A DNA stretch of 33,194 bases from contig CAAFLG010000004.1 in NCBI GenBank assembly GCA_900763705.1, forward strand, positions 1 through 33,194. The letters are read 5' to 3'. A model generated the notes under the pieces. That model had not been told where the DNA came from. It saw nothing but the letters and a program-made list of their open reading frames with translations, and did not search any database. How positions within the stretch are numbered: the first letter of the stretch is position 1; every line of letters starts with the position of its first letter. Shown here one piece after another: positions 1 through 6,345 of this stretch. Origin of the DNA: an uncultured Oscillospiraceae bacterium (lineage in GTDB: Bacteria; Bacillota; Clostridia; Oscillospirales; Oscillospiraceae). The translations under genes were made by a program, and so were the position numbers.

Positions 1-28
1 ACCCTGTTCGAATCTCTGATTCAAAAAG

Positions 29-60
29 AAAAGCACCACCCTGTTGGGTGGTGCTTTTTT
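29..60. terminator. Bidirectional intrinsic terminator
   Basis: A 13-bp perfect stem (29-41 with 46-58) with a TGTT loop is flanked by an A-tract on the left and a T-run on the right. On the minus strand it lies directly after tRNA-Ser and would end that transcript; on the plus strand it would end whatever enters from outside the window. Confidence 0.85.
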
Positions 61-151
61 GGCGCAGCAGGAGAGATTCGAACTCTCGGTACGCTTTTGG
101 CGTACACACGATTTCCAGTCGTGCTCGTTATGACCACTTCGATACTGCTGC
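60..151 (-). tRNA. tRNA-Ser (anticodon GGA)
   Basis: On the minus strand the gene begins GCAGCAG and ends CTGCTGC-G-CCA, giving a 7-bp acceptor stem with encoded CCA. The anticodon stem CACGA/TCGTG encloses the loop CTGGAAA, so the anticodon is GGA (reads UCC/UCU). A long variable arm (TACGC/GCGTA) marks a class II tRNA. The T stem GAGAG/CTCTC is perfect. A consensus promoter lies upstream and a terminator directly downstream. Confidence 0.96.
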
Positions 152-178
152 GTATCGTTGTGCTCGACAGCGAAAATC

Positions 179-206
179 ATTATACCAAAAATCCAATCAA
201 AGTCAA
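179..206 (-). promoter_or_regulatory. Promoter of tRNA-Ser
   Basis: On the minus strand TTGACT (206-201) and TATAAT (184-179) are separated by 16 bp. Transcription would start near 172, about 20 bases ahead of the mature tRNA. Confidence 0.8.
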
Positions 207-250
207 GCATAAATTCACAAAAAGTGAGATTTTTCGAAAAAGGAGGCGTC

Positions 251-279
251 TTGCAATTTTTACCGCCATCTTTTATACT
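251..279 (+). promoter_or_regulatory. Promoter of the NUDIX/DUF523 pair
   Basis: TTGCAA (251-256) and TATACT (274-279) are spaced 17 bp. The predicted start, near 286, leaves a short leader with a GGGAGAGGAG ribosome site before the ATG at 310. Confidence 0.7.
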
Positions 280-309
280 GACAAAAAAGCCCAAGGGAGA
301 GGAGTTATC

Positions 310-810
310 ATGGAAAAAGACGTCTATCGCGCCCTGAATACGACGCTCATTTATATCGAGCGGGGCGAGGAATACCTCATGCTGCACCGCACGAAAAAGG
401 AGAACGACTGCAATCGCGACAAGTGGATCGGCATCGGCGGCAAATTTGAGGAGGGCGAGAGCCCGGAGGAGTGCGCGCTGCGCGAGGCAAAGGAGGAGAC
501 CGGCCTCAATCTGACCGCCTACCGCTACCGCGGCATCGTGACCTTTGTCTCCGACCGCTGGGAGCCGGAGTATATGCACCTTTTCACCGCTGACGGTTTT
601 GACGGCGCACTCAAGGACTGTGACGAGGGCGAGCTTGCGTGGATCAAAAAGGAGGATCTTCTGGCGCTGCCCGCGTGGGAGGGCGACAAGGTCTTCCTGC
701 GCCTTTTGGACGAGGACGTGCCATTTTTCTCGCTCAAGCTGCGCTACGAGGGCGAAACGCTCGCGGAGGCAAAGCTCAACGGAGAAGAGATCGAGGTGCG
801 GCATGGATAA
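310..810 (+). CDS. NUDIX hydrolase, MutT/8-oxo-dGTPase-like
   Basis: This 166-residue protein has a complete Nudix box at about residues 44-66: G44, E50, then R58-E59, E62-E63, G65-L66, which supply the divalent metal ligands. NUDIX enzymes of this size hydrolyse nucleoside diphosphate-X substrates. A short basic segment (HRTKK) before the box resembles 8-oxo-dGTP diphosphatases, but the substrate is not proven. The ATG at 310 is chosen because GGGAGAGGAG precedes it and the promoter at 251-279 lies just upstream; a longer open frame to position 97 would run through the tRNA promoter. The stop overlaps the next start by 8 bases, so the two genes are translationally coupled. Confidence 0.88.
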   Translation: MEKDVYRALNTTLIYIERGEEYLMLHRTKKENDCNRDKWIGIGGKFEEGESPEECALREAKEETGLNLTAYRYRGIVTFVSDRWEPEYMHLFTADGFDGALKDCDEGELAWIKKEDLLALPAWEGDKVFLRLLDEDVPFFSLKLRYEGETLAEAKLNGEEIEVRHG

Positions 811-1246
811 GCTGCTCGTGTCGGCGTGCCTTCTCGGCACGCCCTGCCGCTACGACGGAAAAAGTAAAGCGGACGCGCGCGTGCAGGCGTTGGCGGAGCG
901 GTACGAACTGATCCCCGTCTGCCCCGAACAGCTCGGCGGACTGCCGACGCCGCGCGACCCCAGCGAGCGGCAGGGAGCGCGCGTCGTGATGGCGAGCGGG
1001 CGCGACGTGACGGAGAATTACCGCCGCGGCGCGGAGGCGGCGCTTGCGCTGTGCGTGCAAAATGGCTGCAAGGCCGCCGTGCTCAAGGAAAAAAGTCCGA
1101 GCTGCGGCTGCGGCCTTGTCTACGACGGCACGTTTTCCCGCCGCCTTGTGCCCGGCGATGGCGTGACGGCGGAGCTTCTCAAGGCACACGGCATCAGGGT
1201 CTATGGTGAGAGCGGCCTTTCTGCGCCGGGGGAGGACAAGAAGTAA
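803..1246 (+). CDS. DUF523 family protein, TudS-like
   Basis: This 147-residue protein matches DUF523 (YbbK). It has an N-terminal SACLLG-x2-CRYDG motif, a VCPEQLGGLPTPR motif and a late KSPSCG motif. Cysteines C9, C40 and C101 are placed like the three cluster ligands of the family. One characterised member, TudS, is a [4Fe-4S] enzyme that removes sulfur from thiouracil, so a thionucleobase desulfurase is plausible but inferred. Translation starts inside the end of the NUDIX gene (8-base overlap). A nucleotide-pool hydrolase coupled to a possible thiobase desulfurase suggests a shared role in clearing modified nucleotides or bases. Confidence 0.85.
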   Translation: MDKLLVSACLLGTPCRYDGKSKADARVQALAERYELIPVCPEQLGGLPTPRDPSERQGARVVMASGRDVTENYRRGAEAALALCVQNGCKAAVLKEKSPSCGCGLVYDGTFSRRLVPGDGVTAELLKAHGIRVYGESGLSAPGEDKK

Positions 1247-1274
1247 ATTGCGCGGCGGCGGACAAATGTTTTTG

Positions 1275-1303
1275 TTGTTTTTTGCTTTTCTGCAGACTAT
1301 AAT
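1275..1303 (+). promoter_or_regulatory. Promoter of the aminotransferase/Dabb genes
   Basis: TTGTTT (1275-1280) and TATAAT (1298-1303) are spaced 17 bp in an AT-rich gap after the DUF523 gene. Confidence 0.6.
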
Positions 1304-1383
1304 ATATCATGCAGTGGAATTCAATATTTTATAGACTGTAAGCTTTTTACGAGCGATCGAAGAAGAAGGAGGAACACCATTCC

Positions 1384-2577
1384 ATGAAGTTTTCCAGTAA
1401 AGTTGAAAAATGTGGCCTGTCCCCGATGCGCAAATTCCACCCCTACGCGGTGGCAGCCAAGGCACGCGGCGTCAACATCTATCACCTGAACATTGGCCAG
1501 CCCGACGTTCAGACCCCTCCCGCGTTCTTCGAGGCAGTTCGCCATTTCGAGCAGCCGGTGCTCGCCTACGCGCCCTCGCCCGGCATCCCCGAGCTGATCG
1601 ACGCGATCCAGAACTATTACGACAAGCTCGACATGCACTTTGACAAAAGTGAGATCTACGTCACCGCCGGCGGCAGCGAGGCGCTTCAGATCGCGCTGCA
1701 GTGCATTCTTGACGACGGCGACGAAATTTTGATTCCCGAGCCGTTCTACCCCAACTACAACACGATGACCCGCACCTGCGGTGCATCGATTCGCCCGATC
1801 CCGACCTGCCCGGAGGAGGGGTATCGCTACGCTGACCGCGAGAAGATCGAATCTCTCATCAACGAGCACACGCGCGCCATCATGGTCACGAATCCCGGCA
1901 ACCCGACCGGCGTTGTGCTGAGCCACGAGGAGATGGAGATGCTCGTCGATGTCGCACAGAAGCATGATCTGTTCCTCATCGGCGACGAGGCGTACCGCGA
2001 GTTCGTCTACGGCGGGGAGAAGCTCCAGTCGTTTGGCGAGTTTGCCGACAGGGCGGGTGACAACATCATCGTCATCGACACGGTCTCCAAGCGCTTTTCC
2101 GCCTGCGGCGCGCGCATCGGCTGCCTGATCTCCAAGAACAGGGAACTGATGAACCACGCGATGAAGTACTGTCAGGCGAGATTGTCGGTCGCGACGCTCG
2201 ATCAGATTGCGTCTGCCGCGCTCTACACCGTCGGCCCCGAGTATTTTGCCGCCGTGCGCGACGAGTATAAGAAGCGCCGCGACACGCTCTGCCGCAAGCT
2301 GCGCGAGATCCCCGGCGTCGTGTTCGATGTGCCGGGCGGCGCGTTCTATGTGATGGCGGCGCTGCCGGTGGACGACGCCGACAAGTTCCAGCAGTGGCTG
2401 CTCGAGGAGTTTGACGACGCGGGCGAAACGGTGATGTTCGCGCCCGGCGCGTCGATGTATGCAACGCCCGGCAAGGGCAAAAACGAGGTCCGCATGGCTT
2501 ACGTCATCGAAAGCCACAAGATCGAGCGGGCCATGGACATTCTCAAAAAGGCCATCGAGGTCTATAACGCCAGATAA
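1384..2577 (+). CDS. PLP-dependent aminotransferase, class I/II
   Basis: This 397-residue fold-type I aminotransferase has a typical N-terminal substrate loop (HLNIGQPD), a glycine-rich cofactor site (TAGGSEALQ), the NPGNPTGVV motif, a GDEAYREFVY aspartate region and the Schiff-base lysine K236 in VSKRFSACGARIG. The C-terminal substrate arginine lies in NEVRMAY. This organisation matches the aspartate/aromatic aminotransferase family of Firmicutes; the exact amino donor cannot be read from sequence. AAGAAGGAGG precedes the ATG. A Dabb-fold gene follows after 26 bases and probably shares the transcript. Confidence 0.9.
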   Translation: MKFSSKVEKCGLSPMRKFHPYAVAAKARGVNIYHLNIGQPDVQTPPAFFEAVRHFEQPVLAYAPSPGIPELIDAIQNYYDKLDMHFDKSEIYVTAGGSEALQIALQCILDDGDEILIPEPFYPNYNTMTRTCGASIRPIPTCPEEGYRYADREKIESLINEHTRAIMVTNPGNPTGVVLSHEEMEMLVDVAQKHDLFLIGDEAYREFVYGGEKLQSFGEFADRAGDNIIVIDTVSKRFSACGARIGCLISKNRELMNHAMKYCQARLSVATLDQIASAALYTVGPEYFAAVRDEYKKRRDTLCRKLREIPGVVFDVPGGAFYVMAALPVDDADKFQQWLLEEFDDAGETVMFAPGASMYATPGKGKNEVRMAYVIESHKIERAMDILKKAIEVYNAR

Positions 2578-2603
2578 ACTGAGAGAAAAAGGAGAGAGAA
2601 GCA

Positions 2604-2885
2604 ATGATCCGTCATATCGTCATGTGGAAGTTCCGTGAGGGCACCGAGGAAAAGGCCAACGAGTTTCTGACGAAGCTCGCCGCGCTCGACGGCGTGATCC
2701 CGCAGCTCAAAAAGTGCGAGATCGCGCGCAACATCGGCAAGGACAACTACGACGCCGTGCTCGTCTCCGAGTTTGAGACGATGGATGACCTGAACGCCTA
2801 CAAGGTCGATCCCCGCCATGTCGCCGTCAGCGACATCTGCAAGTCCATCCGCGCCGACCGCGTGGCCGTGGACTACGAATTTTAA
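2604..2885 (+). CDS. Dabb (stress-responsive alpha/beta barrel) protein
   Basis: This 93-residue protein has the Dabb family pattern: an opening MIRHIVMWKF strand, a helix of charged residues, a central DAVLVSEFE strand and a late DPRHVAV segment with conserved His. Such proteins form dimeric ferredoxin-like barrels. Most are of unknown function, and some are polyketide cyclases or monooxygenase-like. AAAGGAGAG precedes the ATG. It is the last gene before two long hairpins and is probably cotranscribed with the aminotransferase. Confidence 0.85.
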   Translation: MIRHIVMWKFREGTEEKANEFLTKLAALDGVIPQLKKCEIARNIGKDNYDAVLVSEFETMDDLNAYKVDPRHVAVSDICKSIRADRVAVDYEF

Positions 2886-2886
2886 T

Positions 2887-2924
2887 CAAAAGCAAAGAGC
2901 GCCTTATGGCGCTCTTTGCTTTTG
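2887..2924. terminator. 17-bp perfect hairpin, terminator
   Basis: Two 17-base arms (2887-2903 and 2908-2924) are perfectly complementary around a TTAT loop, two bases after the Dabb stop codon. A- and T-rich ends are inside the stem, so it may act on either strand. Confidence 0.7.
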
Positions 2925-2931
2925 AAAAGGA

Positions 2932-2979
2932 TTGCACCTCAAAAAAGAGGCCATTTATGGCCTCCTTTTTGAGGTGCAA
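2932..2979. terminator. Second long hairpin, 22-bp stem with one mismatch
   Basis: The arms 2932-2953 and 2958-2979 pair over 22 positions with one mismatch. The inner part (A-run, GAGGCC, loop, GGCCTC, T-run) is a normal terminator core, extended by an extra outer stem. It starts only 8 bases after the previous hairpin. Confidence 0.65.
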
Positions 2980-3074
2980 CTGTCGGTTGCTAAGTTTTCA
3001 AGCCTGATTGGTGGACTTTTTGCAGCTTTTTTGCTAAGCTGAACGCAGAAATTCTGTAAAGGAGAACCCCTCAC

Positions 3075-3965
3075 ATGACACTGGGAGAGAACATCGTGCG
3101 CCTGCGCACACAGAAGAATTGGTCGCAGGGCGACCTTGCCGACGCGCTGGACATCTCGCGCCAGAGCGTATCCAAATGGGAGACCGACGCCTCCATCCCC
3201 GAGCTTGACAAGCTCTTAAAGCTCTCCGAACTCTTCGGCGTGACGCTCGATGCGCTCGTGCGCGGCGAGGACGCGCCGAAGGCGGAAACAGCCGCGCCCG
3301 CGGCACAGGCAGTACCCGCCTCTTTCACGCCGCAGACTTCGTCCGAGCGGGAAAAGCGTCAAACCATTGCGGGTACGATTTTATTGTGTATCGGCGCGGT
3401 TCTTCTGCTAACCTGCCTGATACTCGCCGGCGATCTGCTGGCGGGGCTGATTTACGGACTGCCGTTTTTCCTCTGCGGCATCATCTGCTTTACGGTGAAG
3501 CATCGCACGGGCCTGTGGTGCGGCTGGGCGGTCTATGCCTGCGTTGACCTTTACCTTCGCTTTGCGACCGGCCTTTCATGGACGACCATCTTCATGACGC
3601 GCCTCTGGACGCCGGAGATGAACTATGCGCGCCTTGCAATCGCGTGGGCGCAGTTCGCCGCCATGGTGCTGATGACCGTCTGGACGGTGTGCTCCTACCG
3701 CGCGCTCAAGCGGAGCGCCGCGAAAAAGGAGGTCACATGGTTGCTCATCGGTTGGCTCGCCGTGCTCGTTGTGCTGCCGCTTCTGATGAGCTACGGCGTT
3801 ATGCCGCTGCTGCTTGACGATCTCGGCGATTACAGCAACATTTCGCCGTACTTCCTTCTGAATGTCGTCTACAGCTACGCGCGCCTTGCGCTCATCAATG
3901 TTCTTCTGGTGCGTTCACTCGCCGTATGGCGCATGAAGCGGGAAGAGAAGAAAGCAAATAAGTGA
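3075..3965 (+). CDS. XRE-family HTH protein with C-terminal membrane domain
   Basis: This 296-residue protein starts with a helix-turn-helix (about residues 6-60; the recognition part is LADALDISRQSVSKWE). An Ala/Pro-rich linker of about 40 residues follows, then several hydrophobic membrane segments (about 95-285) ending in a basic tail. HTH-membrane fusions of this kind are common in Firmicutes and are assumed to be membrane-tethered regulators; the signal is not known. AAAGGAG precedes the ATG. The gene stands alone between hairpins, so it is probably monocistronic. Confidence 0.82.
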   Translation: MTLGENIVRLRTQKNWSQGDLADALDISRQSVSKWETDASIPELDKLLKLSELFGVTLDALVRGEDAPKAETAAPAAQAVPASFTPQTSSEREKRQTIAGTILLCIGAVLLLTCLILAGDLLAGLIYGLPFFLCGIICFTVKHRTGLWCGWAVYACVDLYLRFATGLSWTTIFMTRLWTPEMNYARLAIAWAQFAAMVLMTVWTVCSYRALKRSAAKKEVTWLLIGWLAVLVVLPLLMSYGVMPLLLDDLGDYSNISPYFLLNVVYSYARLALINVLLVRSLAVWRMKREEKKANK

Positions 3966-3976
3966 ATCGGAACAAG

Positions 3977-4009
3977 AAAAAGCGAACCGCAATGCGGTTC
4001 GCTTTTTTT
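3977..4009. terminator. Bidirectional terminator between convergent genes
   Basis: A 14-bp stem (3977-3990 with 3994-4007) with an AAT loop is followed by T-run to 4009, and has an A-run on the left for the opposite strand. It serves both the XRE gene and the minus-strand aminotransferase. Confidence 0.88.
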
Positions 4010-4020
4010 GCTGCAACTAT

Positions 4021-5292
4021 TTACTTTCTACTCTTTTCGAGCGCGGCGAGCTTGAGGCAGCAGCAGAACACCGCCATCGCCTGCTCGAGCTCCTCGACCG
4101 GCGGCAGCGACGGGGCGACGCGGATGTTGCTGTCAGCAGGGTCATGGCCGTAGGGATAGGTCGCGCCCGCGCTCGTCATCACGACGCCCGCTTCCTTGCA
4201 GAGCGCCAGCGTGCGTTTGGCAAGGCCGGGGGCCGTGTTCACGGAGACGAAGTAGCCGCCCTTGGGCGTGTGCCAGGTCGCAATGCCGAGCGGCGCGATC
4301 TCGCGCTCGAGCGTAGAGACCACCATGTCGAACTTCGGCTTTAAGATCTTGGCGTGCTCCTTCATCAGTGCGAGCGTATGCTCCTTGCTCTGGAGATACT
4401 TTGCGTGGCGCAGCTGATTCATCTTGTCAAAGCTGATGGCCTGAATGCCGATGAGCTTCGTCATGTAGTCCATGTTGGCCTCGCTGCACGCAAAGCAGGC
4501 GACGCCCGCGCCCGGGAGCGTGATTTTGCTCGTGGAGGCGAACTCAAAGACCATGTCAGCGTTGCCGTACTTCTCACATTCGCTCAGAATGTCGGCGAAG
4601 GGAACGAAATCGCCGTCGAACTCGTGGACGCAGTAGGCATTGTCCCACATGAGGAGGAAGTCCGGCGCGGCGGGCTTCATCGAGGCGATGCGGCGGATCG
4701 TCTCGTCGGAGTAAATGATGCCGTCGGGATTGGAATACTTCGGCACGTTCCACATACCCTTGACGCTCGGGTCCTTGATGAGATTCTCGACAATGTCCAT
4801 GTCGGGGCCGTTTTCGGTCATGGGGATGGTGATGAGCTCAAAGCCGAAGCTCTCGGTCACCTTGAAGTGGCGGTCATAGCCCGGCGCGGGGCAGAGCCAT
4901 TTGACGCTCTCTTCCTTGCACCACGGCCGTTCGCTGTGCAGAAGGCCGTGCGTGTAGGCCTTGGAAACCGTGTCGTACATGAGCTGGAGGCTCGAGTTGC
5001 CGCCGGCGAAGACCTGCGAGACCTTGCAGCCGAGCAGCTCCGCGAAGAGCGCGCGTGCGCTTTCCAAGCCCTTGAGTTCGCCGTAGTTGCGCGCGTCCAC
5101 GCCGCCGTCCACGCAGTCCTCAGGCTTGCTCAGCGCGGTCAGGATGCCGCTGACGAGGTCGAGCTGCTTTTTGCTCGGCTTGCCGCGCGCCATGTTGAGC
5201 TTGAGGCCCTTGGCCTTCCAGCCCTCGTATTCAGCGGATACCTTGTCGTATTCCCGCTGCCATTCGGCGGCGGGCAGATCCATGTAACCCAT
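4021..5292 (-). CDS. Aspartate aminotransferase, type Ic family
   Basis: This 423-residue protein belongs to the PF12897-type aspartate aminotransferases, the group containing mycobacterial Rv3722c. The signature near the N-terminus is LNMARGKPSKKQLDL. The cofactor region has FAGGNSSLQLMYD, the middle part MWNVPKYSNPDG and LMWDNAYCVHEF, and the PLP lysine is K256 in STSKITLPGAGV. The expected reaction is aspartate plus 2-oxoglutarate to oxaloacetate plus glutamate. The ATG at 5292 has AAAAGGAG upstream; a second ATG three codons later is possible. A perfect -10 and a good -35 are found at 5362-5334. Confidence 0.9.
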   Translation of the reverse strand: MGYMDLPAAEWQREYDKVSAEYEGWKAKGLKLNMARGKPSKKQLDLVSGILTALSKPEDCVDGGVDARNYGELKGLESARALFAELLGCKVSQVFAGGNSSLQLMYDTVSKAYTHGLLHSERPWCKEESVKWLCPAPGYDRHFKVTESFGFELITIPMTENGPDMDIVENLIKDPSVKGMWNVPKYSNPDGIIYSDETIRRIASMKPAAPDFLLMWDNAYCVHEFDGDFVPFADILSECEKYGNADMVFEFASTSKITLPGAGVACFACSEANMDYMTKLIGIQAISFDKMNQLRHAKYLQSKEHTLALMKEHAKILKPKFDMVVSTLEREIAPLGIATWHTPKGGYFVSVNTAPGLAKRTLALCKEAGVVMTSAGATYPYGHDPADSNIRVAPSLPPVEELEQAMAVFCCCLKLAALEKSRK

Positions 5293-5333
5293 CGTGAAGT
5301 CTCCTTTTCCATTGGTCGGATTTGATCGGAAAA

Positions 5334-5362
5334 ATTATAGCACGGCCCTGAGAGAAAAACAA
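5334..5362 (-). promoter_or_regulatory. Promoter of the type Ic aminotransferase
   Basis: On the minus strand TTGTTT (5362-5357) and TATAAT (5339-5334) are separated by 17 bp, about 40 bases before the ATG at 5292. Confidence 0.75.
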
Positions 5363-5487
5363 GTGTCCGCATGAAAGAAGCATCTGCCGAAAATCGGCGC
5401 ACAATGGCATAAATTCTGATGACGGCTGCGGCAGGTGAGCGGAGGGCTTTGATTTTGACAAGTTCCGCGGAAGGCGCGAAAAAGAAC

Positions 5488-5516
5488 TTGCCAAAATACA
5501 TCAGACATATTATACT
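5488..5516 (+). promoter_or_regulatory. Promoter of gntR with internal operator 1
   Basis: TTGCCA (5488-5493) and TATACT (5511-5516) are spaced 17 bp. The spacer contains ATACATCAGACA (5496-5507). The 16 bases ending there (5492-5507) recur exactly at 6358-6373, and the core CATCAGACA recurs at the dehydratase promoter. A repressor bound between -35 and -10 would block polymerase, so GntR autoregulation is the likely reading. Confidence 0.75.
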
Positions 5517-5553
5517 CTAGACCAAACAATCGATACAGGAAAGAAGGCAGAGT

Positions 5554-6264
5554 ATGAAAAAAGCGGTTGAGGGGAAAACGCGCGTCGATCTTGCGGTCGA
5601 TCAGATCATTCAGGTCATTTTGGACCGCGATATGAAGGCCGGCGACAAGCTGCCGAACGAGTATGATCTGGCGCGCGAGCTGGGCGTGGGCCGCAGCACG
5701 CTGCGCGAGGCGATCAAGCGCCTCGTCGCCCGCAATATTTTAACAGCGCGGCAGGGCGCGGGCACGTTTGTCTCGGAGAAGAACGGCGTGCCGGAAGACC
5801 CACTCGGACTGACGTTTATGATGGAAGAGGGCTCGGAGAATCTCGCGCTCGACCTGCAGGATATCCGATTGATGCTTGAGCCGGAGACCTGCGCGATCGT
5901 TGCGCGCGGCGCAACGCCCGAGCAGATCGACCAGATGCAGGCATACTGCGATGAGGTGACGCGCCTGATCGAAGCGGAGGAGGATTATTCCGCCGCCGAC
6001 GCAAAGTTTCACCGGTATCTTGCCGAATGCAGCGGGAACCATGTGCTGCCCAATCTCATCCCGATCATTGCCTCGGCGATCGGCGTTGTGATCACGGTGA
6101 CGAACGATGAGCACCGCTCCCAGAGCGGCATGGAACACCAGCGCATCGTCGACGCCATCCGCCGCCATGACCCGGAGGGGGCGAAGTACAGCATGATCGC
6201 GCACCTGAACACCAGCCGAAATTCCATGGTCCATTCTCGGGATAACTGCGCGGCGAAGCGCTGA
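5554..6264 (+). CDS. FadR/GntR-family transcriptional regulator with FCD domain
   Basis: This 236-residue protein has an N-terminal winged helix (about residues 10-78: AGDKLPNEYDLARELGVGRS, then TLREAIKRL, and the wing RQGAGTFVSE). A C-terminal FCD ligand domain of helices follows (about 95-225), with the metal-site pattern around D104, H151 and later His residues. FCD regulators usually sense sugar acids, gluconate, lactate or related metabolites. The converging neighbour is an IlvD/Edd dehydratase whose promoter carries the same putative operator, so a sugar-acid regulon is the likely target. GAAAGAAGG precedes the ATG. Confidence 0.9.
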   Translation: MKKAVEGKTRVDLAVDQIIQVILDRDMKAGDKLPNEYDLARELGVGRSTLREAIKRLVARNILTARQGAGTFVSEKNGVPEDPLGLTFMMEEGSENLALDLQDIRLMLEPETCAIVARGATPEQIDQMQAYCDEVTRLIEAEEDYSAADAKFHRYLAECSGNHVLPNLIPIIASAIGVVITVTNDEHRSQSGMEHQRIVDAIRRHDPEGAKYSMIAHLNTSRNSMVHSRDNCAAKR

Positions 6265-6290
6265 AAGCGCGCTGCGCCTTGAGTCATCAC

Positions 6291-6345
6291 ACAACTGACG
6301 CACAGAAATTTCGTTAGTCACACGAAATTTCTGTGCGTCAGTTGT
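6291..6345. repeat. 24-bp perfect inverted repeat
   Basis: Arms 6291-6314 and 6322-6345 are perfectly complementary over 24 bp around a 7-base loop. It lies 26 bases after the gntR stop. There is no T-run right after the stem, so it is not a canonical terminator, although it may still separate the convergent transcripts. Confidence 0.85.

Noticed and set aside
1..22. T-loop-like GTTCGAATC at the left edge, as if a tRNA ended here
   Set aside because: The flanking five bases (CCCTG and CTCTG) do not pair, and no acceptor end or CCA follows.
97..309. Longer N-terminus for the NUDIX protein
   Set aside because: It would read through the tRNA-Ser gene and its promoter on the opposite strand and starts upstream of the gene's own promoter.
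3962..4153. GTG-start frame right after the XRE membrane gene
   Set aside because: It runs through the terminator hairpin and antisense into the next gene, with no ribosome site.
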